64,000 nt of DNA from Parapedobacter sp035556095. GTDB lineage: Bacteria; Bacteroidota; Bacteroidia; Sphingobacteriales; Sphingobacteriaceae. Positions within the stretch are counted from its first letter, which is position 1; every line of letters begins with the position of its first letter. The stretch spans positions 1-64,000 of the forward strand of contig NZ_DATMFT010000021.1 of assembly GCF_035556095.1 (NCBI RefSeq), written 5' to 3'. A program made the translations under genes and the position numbers. Shown here in pieces: positions 18,882 through 28,941 of the stretch. The notes under the pieces are model-generated. The model had not been told where the DNA came from. It ran no database searches and saw only the letters and a program-made list of their open reading frames with translations.

Positions 18882-21800
18882 TTACTGCAGCATCAACCGC
18901 AAATTAAATCCAAAGTTAGCATATGAGGTCGCAAATGTTTGTGACGTGTATGGCCTTACCGAGTTGCTATCGTAGAAGAGCCTGATGTTGAACCGCTGAT
19001 TGATAACATAGTCTACAGACGGTCGATAGGAGATGCTTTTGTTTCCAGCGGACACTTCCGACTCATTGATGTCTGACCGATACACCAGGGTCTTCAAATC
19101 ATTGAGCGATACATCCAGTCGGAAATTGAGGTCGTTGTCCATCCGGAAGCCGCTAAACCATCCGAATGGCATCTGGAAGCCGGTGGCGCGGTAGCCGGCA
19201 CCAAATACGAACGAACGATCGCTGAGCATCGCCAGCTGGCTATTTTGCAGACTAAGATTCAACGTGCGCGCCGTACGGTATTCCGCATTTGTGGTGAGGT
19301 TATTCTTAAAACGAGCATCAAAACCAATCAATGGTGTGAATTGTTCGAAAATAGACACCTGCTGGAACTGGAATTTGGGAAGGAAATTTTCATTGATGTC
19401 CCGCTCGGACGGGAAGCCGTTGACTTCGTTGTATCGGATCAGTGAATTATACCCGTTGATTGCATATCGGCTGTTGTAACCGTGCCTTAACGTAAGCGAA
19501 GTAAGGAATTCGTTGAATAATTGGATATTGTTCAATCCGTTATAGGTGATATTCCAGTTGGGGACAGGGATTTTGGGGAAACGACTAAGTTTAACATCGG
19601 CAGCATCTTTCCCACGGTACGCGGCAAGGAACGAATTCACCACCACATCTTGGGCTGTGCGGTCGTAGCCATCTGCATAACCTTCATTTTCGCCAGTGGA
19701 ATTCGGATTGAGCTGGCCAAGCCGACGGGAGATGGTTTGTCGGTTGTGCTCAAATTCACGGAATAGTGCTTCGTGGTCCTTGAAAGCCGTTCCTATCGTC
19801 AGGTAAGAGATGCTATAGTTCCCTGTGGTAACAGGGGTGAGGCTCCGGAAATCATCAGCTTCGGCAGAGTATTGGAAAGAAGTGCTGTAATTCTGATTAT
19901 TCAATTTCACCGCCGTCAGCTCGATGTTCAGGTCGCGAATCGGCTCTAATATGGCCCGGATCGACAGGTCTTCCGTGAGCGATGTCATGTACAGTTGAGT
20001 CTGTAGGGTATCGGTGGTAATCCAGCCTTCTACCGCGGCCCGCTGGCGGATGTCGCGCTGGCTGCCGAAAAGGAAACCCCAACCCGGCGCACGATGGTCA
20101 AAATCATACCCCAACATGTTGGTATGAGGCGTATATCCCGGAAGGAACGTGTTCTGCACGCGCGTATATGCGCCATTGACATTTTTAATACTGGTCAGTA
20201 GGCCAGTAAAGAAAGCCGCTGTACCACCTGCATCCAATCCGGTATTGTTACGGATAAATCCGAATTTGTTATACAGGCCAGCCATGTTAACGGTTGGATT
20301 TACCTGAATGGTACGGGAATTCTGGATACTATTGCCCATGTTGATGTCTTGGCTAAGCATGGACAGCCGTGGCTCGGTTTGCCAGCTGAACTGTGTACCA
20401 TAGCGCGTGTCGATATTCATCCAGTCTAAACCCGGCAGCTTGTGGATGGGTAGCGTATAGGTAATATTCAGCATGTGGTTGTAATCCGTGGTCCGGCCTA
20501 GGCGCCAGAAATTTTCCCATAGCGTATCCCGTTCAAGTCCATTCAGCCGCCCATCAGGCTCGTCGACAATCGCATAATTAGTGGCATTAAAGTCGAGCTT
20601 CAATGACTTGGATAGGTTCCAACTGATGCCGTAAATCCGGTTCATGGTGAAATTCTTGTTGTACAGCGTCCCCATGGCCGGGAGGAAGTTGTCGGCTGAA
20701 TTGTTCACCCGTAACGTATTCTCGTTGTATATACGGTTTACGTCGATTCGGAAATTGAGCAGCGAAGGCATCAGGTTGAAGTTGAAATCACTGAGGACGC
20801 CCAGGTGCTTATTTTTTATCCATTTTCTGAAAGGTTCGAACGTGAGATCGTCGTTGCTGGCGAACGTATAGTCCAGTGCTGCTCTATAATTTTTCTGCAG
20901 GGCGATTTCCGTTAGGTAATCACGGTGATAATTTTGCGAATAGGCGTAGGTAGCACTAAAATTCTCAATATCCCAAGGCCGTACCGGTTTCTCAATGTTG
21001 GTGCGTATCTTCCGTACATTGGTAAGATTGAAACTTCTCCGCGTGGTAAAGTCTTGTGTAGCACGCAACAGCGAATCCCTCCGATTGCGCGAGAGATTGG
21101 CCAATGCACTGTTCAGTTCAATGTCGGGCATCAACGGATTGTATTCGGGAGTGCCCACTTGACGGGTATAACTAAAGAAAAGCGGTATCCTTAGCCCCAG
21201 ATCAGCTGGAAAAAACTTGCCCAATTCAGCATTGGTCACCAAGTCGAAGTACAGATCATCACTACGGCTCCGTTCACCGATACGCTGTTCGATGGAACCG
21301 AAACCGATGGTGCTTTTACTTCCTGATACGGTGATGTTGGCAAAATCGGCCAATTGGGCATTCATTCGTGCTGTAGCTGCCCATCCGCCTTTGTCGTCAA
21401 AATCAGTGAGCCGCAATTCGTTGAACCAGAAGAGTCCCGATTTATCCAGGCCATCGTCGCCGGGTGCACTCACGTCGCTGCCGCGTAGCGGATTCATTAC
21501 GCCGAGCATGTAGAAACGTATCTTGCTGATGTCAGGTTGCCCTAGGATGGTTACGCGGTTTTCGCCATCGAAGAAAGTGAAGGGAACGTTGTATGGCCAC
21601 GGTTGCCCGTTGAGTCTCGCGTTGTTACGCGCCTCTTTGGCCTCCTGGAAAATACCGATCCGAATATTCATCCGGTTTTCCTGCGGCCAGATTAGTTCCG
21701 CATCACGGGTACCCGGTTGGGTTATTTTCAGCGGCATGTCGTATTGGTAGTAATTGTATTGATCGTCCGTACCTACCCGTACAAACGCCCGGAACTCACC

Positions 21801-24800
21801 ATCCTGAAGGTACTGCCCTTCGGCATGGATAAACATTTCTAGGCGACCATAAGCACGAAAATCATTGGTAGCGGTACGGTAGGCAGCGCGGCCATAACCA
21901 TCGCGAAGGTCCTTCACATCGAGCGAGAGCGACTGCTCGTTGAGTTTTACGTTGTTGTTGAGGTTACCCCAATCCAGTTGGCGCTCGATGCCCGGGGGCA
22001 CGACATAGGGGATTGGCTGCCGGTTACCATTCTGCTCGATGTTGACTGCGGCTACTTCAATTGTTGAATTGTCGAGTGGCACAGCTCCCATGGTTGGATC
22101 AGCTATAACTTTCGCATGATTATTTTCAGCATTGTATCGGCGCCACTCACCCCGAACGAGCTGTAATTGCGCAAGGCGGACGACCGAGGTATCGGCAAAG
22201 TCGGTCATGAACATACGGACGAACCGAATGGATTTAAAATCGCGGATATCGCCCACACGATCTTCAAACTCCGTGAGGGGGATGCGGAACTGGTACCACT
22301 TCACGTCCGCGGTACTTTCGTTGCGAAGTTTCACCTTGGCCGTATGCATATCTGAGATGAAATTTTGGCCGACTTGCATGTCTTGCGGACGGAGCGATAT
22401 ACGGTATTGATAGTATTCCTCGGCCTCGTTCATGTTATTGTCGCGGTTGATGTCTTCGCCATCGGGGAGGAGGGTAGATGCTGAGGTTTCTACGCCCACC
22501 GACTGCTCGGGTGTTTTCGAGTTTCCTTCCAGTCCATTAAACCGTTCATACCGTTTAAGAATGCCGGCACTTTGGCCGTCGAGGTCCGGTCCACGGAAAT
22601 ATTGGAAATTATCGCCCGACGGGTCGCTCATCAGCTCCTGTGCAGCTTCGGGCATCAGCAGGCCCTGCATTTGATTAAGGAAGTCGCTATGAAACCCGCG
22701 CTCATCAGCGTCGATAAGGCCGTCCAAACCGATATCCTGGCGCGCGCGCGCTGCTGGGTCATTGTCAAACGCTTGAATGACAGGCTGATTGCGCGGTACG
22801 CGCCCCCAGTTGGTTTCGTCTATTTGCGAAAGATCGCCAGAGGGAGACATGCCGTTCTCGATGGCTTTCCGTCCATCTTTCAGGATGTCTTCTGAAATAT
22901 TCCCCAAGTTGAGGTACAGGTCGCCACCGTCGGAATTTGGATTGGTCAAGAACGGGTCCATCATCCAGATTTCGACAAACTCGATGTTTTGTGCCTCGAA
23001 ATCAGGCGCATCTATTTTGCGGAACATGCCCCCCCAACGGCTCCGCGGGTTGGTGAGCGTGCCGTCGGGATTAACGCCTGTGGTTGTATAGTTGTAAGGC
23101 CCCCGAATGGTAGGGTAGAATGCCAAATCTAACGTAGACAGGAAAATCGGTAATCCTGTGGTCGATTCCCGGAAAGGAAAGACTTCCTGTTCCAGCACTT
23201 CGCGCACTCGGTGTTTAGAAAGTTCCGAATTGCCGATATTTTTAGGGGTAAGGTTGATGTCGCGGTAAAATATAGGGTCAATGTTATAGAAAGCGAAGCG
23301 TGCCCGGTTGAACCCATATTGGAGGTCGTCCATCAGTTGTGCTTCTGGAAAGTGTTGCGGGGTACCCGAGATCTGCCAATTGTAAGCACCTTTGATGTCG
23401 ATAAAGGAGCGGCTGTTTTCAAAATCATCGATGTAGGTGATGCCACTACGCGTGCCTGCAAAATTCAATGCCCGGGGATGTCCTGGTAGCAATTGCGCAA
23501 ATTCACCATAAAAAGAAATGGAAGAGGGCTCTTTGGTGTCAAGAAACGGAATTTTATCGACCATCCGTGTAAGCCAGCGAGAGGGAGAATTGTAAGACAT
23601 ATCCAAGCCCCACATGGTATTAGCTATTGGCTCTTCACCAATATTCACCTTTTGCGTTAACGGCCGCTCGGTGAGGCTCATAATCGTGCCACCCAGTTGC
23701 AGGTTGTCGTTTACCGCATAATCGAGCCGGCCACCAAGCATCGTGCGTTGCTGCAAACCAAATAACTGGTTGTTTTCCATCTTAATACGGATCGGTTGCC
23801 CCGATTGCAGCAGCGCTTGGTTGAGGATTCGGACCCGACCGATGTCATAGTCGACCATGAAATCGACGCCTTCCTGTAAGGGGGCCGGTCCGGCAAAAAC
23901 CTGTACTGAGCCACGGGGGACATTGATTGCACCCAACTGAAATTCGGTACCAACCTCCGATTCGTACGACCCTTTGATAAGGTATCGGTTTTGGTTGGGA
24001 AAATACTGCTGTGCGATTACCTTGGTGGAGTCGTACAGCGCTTGGTAGGTATATTTGTCGATCAGCGCCTGCTCGGCACCCGGCATAAATTGGCTAGCTA
24101 GGTCTGCACCGAAAGGTTCTACCAGTGGGAACATGATACGGCCACGCTCGGGATCGATCGTTATGCCCGGGAGAAAGTCGAAGAAGCCATCGGGCTGCTG
24201 TGCGTGCTGCGGATTCAGCCGGTCGAGCCCCGTAAGTTGTATCCACAGCTTGTTTTGGGTGTTTTGCCCCTCATACATCGCTGGTCGCTCCACACCGCTT
24301 TCATCTTCGATACGTAAAATATTGAATCTGAAATTGTTTTGCCCAACGCCATATGCACCGATGGCGTAGATGTTTTTCATCATCAAGTCCCAAATCGGTA
24401 GGTTTGTTTTAAGTATCTCGTTTTTCAACAACTTGGCGACCAGCATTTGCGGCTGAGAGGGGGTAACTGGTACGTCCGTCGAGAATTCGCCCACTTGGTA
24501 TTCGCGCCCACCGGCGGTATAACGGTAGGATACGGCCAGCACCTGATCATTATTGAGCGGCATGTTCAGCGAGATGAAACCCAATCGCCGGTCTACAGTA
24601 TATTCGGTGCCTTCGCGAAGTTTCCGGGCGTAGGTCAGCTTCGCGTAGTTGTCGTTACCGCCATACCCCTGGAAAAACTGCTGCGCTCCATTTGATTGGG
24701 TGAGCCGTGCATCATTAGGTAATACCTCAAGTAGCCTGTTTGAATAGAACTGCACGGACTCACCCGGGATACCGGTGGATGGATAACGTGTATTTCCGCC

Positions 24801-25928
24801 GGCAGGTATACGCCCGGTATTATACGGCTCGTATTCGCCAAGGTCCATCAAGGCCAGAATGTCCCTGGAGTCATCTACGGAGTTGCTACGGTTGCTTATC
24901 CAGACTTCAATCTGGGTGATGTTCACATCAGTCGTCAGAATAGGGGCAAGGGCCATCGCCCGATTGAAGTTTTCCCGGAAATATTGGGCTAAGAAGTAGT
25001 GCTGATTATCTTCATACTCATCCGCCTTCAATGCAAACTCGCTCTCCTGCGCTCCATTCTTGATGGTGATTTCCCGCTGTTGGGAGCGCTGTTGGGAGAA
25101 AATACCCGTTACGTTTAGTCGACCAAATTGGAGTTGCGTTTTGAGGCCAAATAGTGCCTGCGTACCATTGATGAGGGTCGTGTTGAGTGGCATGCTTACA
25201 TTTCCCAACTCGATCCGCTTGATGATGTCGTCGTCCTTTCCGGTATAATCCAGCCGAATTTGGTTTTCAAAATCAAATTGCGCTTCGGTATTGTAGTTGG
25301 TAGTCAGCTTCAGCCGGTCGCCGATTTGTCCAGTCAGGTTCATCTGGATCCGCTGGTCGAAGTCAAATCCCCATTGCCTACGCTGCCGTTCGTTGAACAT
25401 GGGATTGGCATTCTTGTTTCGTTGTGCCATGATGCTGATATCGGCACTTCCACGGGGGATGATATCGATGGTATTGCCGCCGAAAATCTTTTCGAAAGCT
25501 TCACTTTGAACATAAATCGTCGGGATTAATCGATCCTGCCGATAGTCAGTCAATTGTTGGTCCGAGAGCGTACGCCAATAATTTCGTTTCAGTAGATTAC
25601 CTTCGTATCGCCGATATTCATCGATGGTAAGGTACTGTGTGGGCCGATATAGGCGATTTCCAAGCTTTTCGCGGATAATGTACTGGCGGCTTACCGGGTC
25701 GAATACAACCTCGCGTTCGATATTTGATGGAATGCGGAGGTCGAATGCTTGTTTTTTTTGGTAAAGGTTGAGGAAAGGCAGATCGTTCAATGGATATCGC
25801 AATTTTATGCTATCCCGTTTGAGCGAATCGAGGGTTTGTCCAACCGCACGACCACTTATGGCCATGATAAGGGGCAGAAGCAATAACAAAAAGCGAAATC
25901 GTATCGTTCTTTCCAAGTAGATGTTCAT
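18882..25928 (-). CDS. sprA: SprA, type IX secretion outer-membrane translocon
   Basis: A 2348-residue protein matching SprA/Sov in length and content. SprA forms the giant outer-membrane barrel of the type IX secretion system and, in gliding members, carries adhesins to the surface. A signal peptide covers about residues 1-31 (hydrophobic LLLLLPLIMAISG). The mature part is rich in beta-strand, Asn/Tyr/Arg and aromatic patterns. It contains repeated motifs of the family such as GDRLKLTTNYNTEAQFDFENQ near residue 210 and ends in strands typical of an outer-membrane barrel. It is downstream of maeB and ruvA on the minus strand, a neighbourhood also seen in other Bacteroidetes. Its presence implies that proteins with C-terminal T9SS signals can be secreted. 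None of the glycoside hydrolases here obviously carries one. Confidence 0.95.
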   Translation of the reverse strand: MNIYLERTIRFRFLLLLLPLIMAISGRAVGQTLDSLKRDSIKLRYPLNDLPFLNLYQKKQAFDLRIPSNIEREVVFDPVSRQYIIREKLGNRLYRPTQYLTIDEYRRYEGNLLKRNYWRTLSDQQLTDYRQDRLIPTIYVQSEAFEKIFGGNTIDIIPRGSADISIMAQRNKNANPMFNERQRRQWGFDFDQRIQMNLTGQIGDRLKLTTNYNTEAQFDFENQIRLDYTGKDDDIIKRIELGNVSMPLNTTLINGTQALFGLKTQLQFGRLNVTGIFSQQRSQQREITIKNGAQESEFALKADEYEDNQHYFLAQYFRENFNRAMALAPILTTDVNITQIEVWISNRSNSVDDSRDILALMDLGEYEPYNTGRIPAGGNTRYPSTGIPGESVQFYSNRLLEVLPNDARLTQSNGAQQFFQGYGGNDNYAKLTYARKLREGTEYTVDRRLGFISLNMPLNNDQVLAVSYRYTAGGREYQVGEFSTDVPVTPSQPQMLVAKLLKNEILKTNLPIWDLMMKNIYAIGAYGVGQNNFRFNILRIEDESGVERPAMYEGQNTQNKLWIQLTGLDRLNPQHAQQPDGFFDFLPGITIDPERGRIMFPLVEPFGADLASQFMPGAEQALIDKYTYQALYDSTKVIAQQYFPNQNRYLIKGSYESEVGTEFQLGAINVPRGSVQVFAGPAPLQEGVDFMVDYDIGRVRILNQALLQSGQPIRIKMENNQLFGLQQRTMLGGRLDYAVNDNLQLGGTIMSLTERPLTQKVNIGEEPIANTMWGLDMSYNSPSRWLTRMVDKIPFLDTKEPSSISFYGEFAQLLPGHPRALNFAGTRSGITYIDDFENSRSFIDIKGAYNWQISGTPQHFPEAQLMDDLQYGFNRARFAFYNIDPIFYRDINLTPKNIGNSELSKHRVREVLEQEVFPFRESTTGLPIFLSTLDLAFYPTIRGPYNYTTTGVNPDGTLTNPRSRWGGMFRKIDAPDFEAQNIEFVEIWMMDPFLTNPNSDGGDLYLNLGNISEDILKDGRKAIENGMSPSGDLSQIDETNWGRVPRNQPVIQAFDNDPAARARQDIGLDGLIDADERGFHSDFLNQMQGLLMPEAAQELMSDPSGDNFQYFRGPDLDGQSAGILKRYERFNGLEGNSKTPEQSVGVETSASTLLPDGEDINRDNNMNEAEEYYQYRISLRPQDMQVGQNFISDMHTAKVKLRNESTADVKWYQFRIPLTEFEDRVGDIRDFKSIRFVRMFMTDFADTSVVRLAQLQLVRGEWRRYNAENNHAKVIADPTMGAVPLDNSTIEVAAVNIEQNGNRQPIPYVVPPGIERQLDWGNLNNNVKLNEQSLSLDVKDLRDGYGRAAYRTATNDFRAYGRLEMFIHAEGQYLQDGEFRAFVRVGTDDQYNYYQYDMPLKITQPGTRDAELIWPQENRMNIRIGIFQEAKEARNNARLNGQPWPYNVPFTFFDGENRVTILGQPDISKIRFYMLGVMNPLRGSDVSAPGDDGLDKSGLFWFNELRLTDFDDKGGWAATARMNAQLADFANITVSGSKSTIGFGSIEQRIGERSRSDDLYFDLVTNAELGKFFPADLGLRIPLFFSYTRQVGTPEYNPLMPDIELNSALANLSRNRRDSLLRATQDFTTRRSFNLTNVRKIRTNIEKPVRPWDIENFSATYAYSQNYHRDYLTEIALQKNYRAALDYTFASNDDLTFEPFRKWIKNKHLGVLSDFNFNLMPSLLNFRIDVNRIYNENTLRVNNSADNFLPAMGTLYNKNFTMNRIYGISWNLSKSLKLDFNATNYAIVDEPDGRLNGLERDTLWENFWRLGRTTDYNHMLNITYTLPIHKLPGLDWMNIDTRYGTQFSWQTEPRLSMLSQDINMGNSIQNSRTIQVNPTVNMAGLYNKFGFIRNNTGLDAGGTAAFFTGLLTSIKNVNGAYTRVQNTFLPGYTPHTNMLGYDFDHRAPGWGFLFGSQRDIRQRAAVEGWITTDTLQTQLYMTSLTEDLSIRAILEPIRDLNIELTAVKLNNQNYSTSFQYSAEADDFRSLTPVTTGNYSISYLTIGTAFKDHEALFREFEHNRQTISRRLGQLNPNSTGENEGYADGYDRTAQDVVVNSFLAAYRGKDAADVKLSRFPKIPVPNWNITYNGLNNIQLFNEFLTSLTLRHGYNSRYAINGYNSLIRYNEVNGFPSERDINENFLPKFQFQQVSIFEQFTPLIGFDARFKNNLTTNAEYRTARTLNLSLQNSQLAMLSDRSFVFGAGYRATGFQMPFGWFSGFRMDNDLNFRLDVSLNDLKTLVYRSDINESEVSAGNKSISYRPSVDYVINQRFNIRLFYDSNSVRPYTSQTFATSYANFGFNLRLMLQ

Positions 25929-25979
25929 TATAGTACCCGAAACAGCAGTTTTTTATGGGGCCAATTTATGTAAAAAACC

Positions 25980-26561
25980 TCAAAGTTTTTTCAACGCTTC
26001 CTTGATGAGGGTTTCCACGGTTAAGTCCGGACTGCCTTGAAGTACGCCAGTCAACACCTTCTCGGCTTGTACCCGCGCGAACCCCAGCATAACCAATGCA
26101 CTTAATGCTTCTTCCGGTATGCTTTGCTGGCGCTGGACCGCTGTCAATGCATCCGGTCCCTGTTTCTTGAGTTTATCTTGCAATTCGAGTACCATGCGCT
26201 GGGCGGTTTTGGGACCTATTCCTTTGATGCGTTGGATAAGTGGCACATTCCCTTGTATGATAGCCGAACGAATTTCTTCCGGTGTAATGGACGAAAGAAT
26301 CATCCGGCCGGTGTTCGGACCAATACCCGAAACGGATATCAAGTGTTCAAATAGCCTACGTTCACCTGCTTCCGCAAATCCAAAAAGTGTATGTGCATCT
26401 TCCCGCACCTGAAAGCTGATGAACAGCTTACACTGCTCGTTATCCTTTATTTGTGAGTAGGTGTGTAAGGAAATATGGACGTGGTAACCTATGCCACCAA
26501 CATCGAGTACCACATGTGTAGGCGCCTTATGCGCCAGTTTGCCATTCAGGTATTCATACAT
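25980..26561 (-). CDS. ruvA: Holliday junction branch-migration protein RuvA
   Basis: A 193-residue cytoplasmic DNA-repair protein. The N-terminal OB fold starts MYEYLNGKL with the GGIGYHVHIS segment. The central tandem helix-hairpin-helix region has GIGPNTGRMILSS and GIGPKTAQRMVLEL. The C-terminal RuvB-interacting domain is at about 148-193 (EEALSALVMLGFARVQAEKVL). It tetramerises on four-way junctions and loads the RuvB motor. Length is normal. It lies 6 bases downstream of maeB and 51 bases upstream of sprA, all on the minus strand, so co-transcription is likely. Confidence 0.96.
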   Translation of the reverse strand: MYEYLNGKLAHKAPTHVVLDVGGIGYHVHISLHTYSQIKDNEQCKLFISFQVREDAHTLFGFAEAGERRLFEHLISVSGIGPNTGRMILSSITPEEIRSAIIQGNVPLIQRIKGIGPKTAQRMVLELQDKLKKQGPDALTAVQRQQSIPEEALSALVMLGFARVQAEKVLTGVLQGSPDLTVETLIKEALKKL

Positions 26562-26567
26562 GTCGCT

Positions 26568-28862
26568 TTATCTCTTTTTTTGTTTACTCGCCTCGGGTTC
26601 CCTCGATTGCACATCGACCACGGCAATGGTGACCATATTAACGATCTCGCGCACAGAACTATCTAATTGCAGAATGTGCATCGGTTTATTCATACCCAGT
26701 AGAATGGGGCCAACGGCCTCCGCACCGCCGATTTCCTGTAGTAATTTATAGGCAATGTTGCCCGATTCGAGGTTGGGGAATACGAGTGTGTTGGCTGGTG
26801 ATCCGTTCAATGTACTAAATGGAAAGTTGGATGCCAGTAGGTCGCTATTCATGGCGAAATTCGCCTGCATTTCGCCGTCCACGTGTATTTCGGGGTGCTT
26901 TTCGTGCAGTAAATGAACCGCCTTACGGACCTTGTCGGGCACATCACCACTGTTTGAACCGAAGTTGGAATAAGACAGCATGGCGATACGCGGCGTGATG
27001 TTCATTTTCTTTACCGTGTCATGGAGTAATACGGTAATGTCTACCAGTTCCTCGGCAGTGGGATTAGCGTTGACAGTCGTGTCGCCAAAGAATACCGGTC
27101 CTTTTGCTGTCAGCATCATATACATCCCTGCCAGTTTGCTTCCGGGTTGTGTGCCGATCACATGCAGTGCCGGGCGAATGGCAGTGGCGTAATTTTTGGT
27201 AAGTCCGGAAATGAGCGTATCGGCCTCACCGAACTGGACCATGCTCGCACCAAAATAGTTCCGGTCGAGCATGAGTTTTTGCGCATCCAAATAGGAGACA
27301 CCGCGCCGCTGCCGTTTGGCATATAGGAAATCGACATATTTCTGGAAGCGTTCCCCGCCTTTTTCCTCCACGGGGTCGATAATCGGTACGTCGGCCAGTT
27401 CCAGCAGATTGTCGTCAATAAGCTGCTGTATTTTCTTCCTGTTACCTAGGAGTATAGGAATGGCTACTCCGTCTTCCTTGACGATTTGTGCCGCACGGAG
27501 GGTTTTGTAATTGTCCGCTTCGGTAAAAACAACGCGTTTGGGACTACGCCTCGCGGAGTCACTTAAATTGCGCATAATCCGATCATCCTGCCCCAGCCGT
27601 TGTCGCAATTCCTCGCGGTACTTGTCCCAATCGGTTATCGTTTTGCGTGCCACTCCCGAGTCGATGGCGGCTTGGGCTACGGCTGGCGCTACTTCTGTAA
27701 TGAGGCGTGGATCGGTTGGTTTTGGAATAATATAATCGGGGCCAAACTTCAGGTTCTGGGCATCGTAGGCTTGGTTTACCGCTTCCGGTACGGGTTGCTT
27801 AGTTAGTTCAGCGATGGCCAGCACCGCAGCAATCTTCATTTCCTCATTGATAGCCGTTGCGCGCACATCCAGTGCCCCACGAAAGATGTAGGGGAATCCC
27901 AATACATTATTCACTTGATTGGGGAAGTCTGAGCGCCCCGTTGCCATAATCACGTCTTTGCGTGTTTTCACGGCCAGTGGATATGCTATTTCGGGATCAG
28001 GGTTGGCCATGGCAAATACGATGGGGTTTTTTGCCATGGTCTTCAGCATTTCAGCCGTGACAACATCTCCCTTGGACAACCCGATAAATACATCGGCACC
28101 TTTTAGTGCATCTGCCAACGACGCTATTTTTTTGCTTGTTGCAAATTCAGCCTTTGTTGGGTCGAGGTCGGGTCGGTCGTTGCGGATGCAACCCTTGCTG
28201 TCGAGCATGACGATATTTTCCTTTTGGGCCCCTAAAGCCATGTACATGCGCGTGCACGAGATGGCTGCCGCACCGGCACCGTTTACAACGATTTTTGCCT
28301 TCTCTAATTTCTTTTTCTGTAGTGCACAGGCGTTGATAAGCGCTGCACCGGAGATAATTGCAGTCCCATGTTGATCGTCATGCATCACCGGGATGTTCAG
28401 CTCCTCTTTAAGCCTGCGTTCAATCTCAAAACACTCGGGAGCTTTGATATCCTCGAGGTTGACACCGCCAAAAGTAGGTTCTAGGCACTTGACGATGCGA
28501 ACAAATTCGTCGACATCTTTGGTGTCTAGTTCAATATCAAAGACATCGATATCGGCAAAGATTTTAAATAAGAGTCCCTTGCCCTCCATAACGGGCTTAC
28601 CTGCTTCCGGGCCAATGTCTCCCAACCCGAGTACGGCGGTACCGTTACTGATAACCGCCACCAGGTTGCCTTTTGCGGTGTATTTGTATGCATCTTCCTT
28701 ATTTTCGGCAATCCGTAGGCAAGGTTCCGCTACGCCCGGGGAGTATGCCAACGACAGATCTCGTTGTGATTGCGTAGGTTTTGTAGGTACAACGGCTATT
28801 TTACCCGGTCTTCCTTTCGCGTGGTAATCCAGGGCATCTTGCTTCCGATTCGTTTTATTCAT
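26568..28862 (-). CDS. maeB: NADP-dependent malic enzyme with phosphotransacetylase-like domain
   Basis: A 764-residue two-domain enzyme that oxidatively decarboxylates malate to pyruvate, supplying NADPH in the cytoplasm. The N-terminal malic domain (about 1-420) shows SLAYSPGVAEPC, the MHDDQHGTAIISGAALINAC active-site region, the nucleotide loop VVNGAGAAAIS, and MATGRSDFPNQVNNVLGFP. The C-terminal part (about 430-764) is the phosphotransacetylase-like regulatory domain typical of MaeB-type enzymes. Length matches the family. It starts the maeB-ruvA-sprA series, and a good -7 promoter element lies upstream. Confidence 0.95.
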   Translation of the reverse strand: MNKTNRKQDALDYHAKGRPGKIAVVPTKPTQSQRDLSLAYSPGVAEPCLRIAENKEDAYKYTAKGNLVAVISNGTAVLGLGDIGPEAGKPVMEGKGLLFKIFADIDVFDIELDTKDVDEFVRIVKCLEPTFGGVNLEDIKAPECFEIERRLKEELNIPVMHDDQHGTAIISGAALINACALQKKKLEKAKIVVNGAGAAAISCTRMYMALGAQKENIVMLDSKGCIRNDRPDLDPTKAEFATSKKIASLADALKGADVFIGLSKGDVVTAEMLKTMAKNPIVFAMANPDPEIAYPLAVKTRKDVIMATGRSDFPNQVNNVLGFPYIFRGALDVRATAINEEMKIAAVLAIAELTKQPVPEAVNQAYDAQNLKFGPDYIIPKPTDPRLITEVAPAVAQAAIDSGVARKTITDWDKYREELRQRLGQDDRIMRNLSDSARRSPKRVVFTEADNYKTLRAAQIVKEDGVAIPILLGNRKKIQQLIDDNLLELADVPIIDPVEEKGGERFQKYVDFLYAKRQRRGVSYLDAQKLMLDRNYFGASMVQFGEADTLISGLTKNYATAIRPALHVIGTQPGSKLAGMYMMLTAKGPVFFGDTTVNANPTAEELVDITVLLHDTVKKMNITPRIAMLSYSNFGSNSGDVPDKVRKAVHLLHEKHPEIHVDGEMQANFAMNSDLLASNFPFSTLNGSPANTLVFPNLESGNIAYKLLQEIGGAEAVGPILLGMNKPMHILQLDSSVREIVNMVTIAVVDVQSREPEASKQKKR

Positions 28863-28913
28863 GTGTTATTGGTTTTTTGCGCTTACTTGGCTTCGCCAGC
28901 TGGCAATCCGGTG

Positions 28914-28921
28914 CAAAGGTA
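28914..28921 (-). promoter_or_regulatory. Putative -7 promoter element of maeB
   Basis: Read on the minus strand, this is TACCTTTG, a perfect TAnnTTTG element about 52 bases before the maeB start codon. I saw no TTTG at the proper upstream distance, so only half of the consensus is present. Confidence 0.4.
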
Positions 28922-28941
28922 ATAGTTTTCTTCGTCCTTGT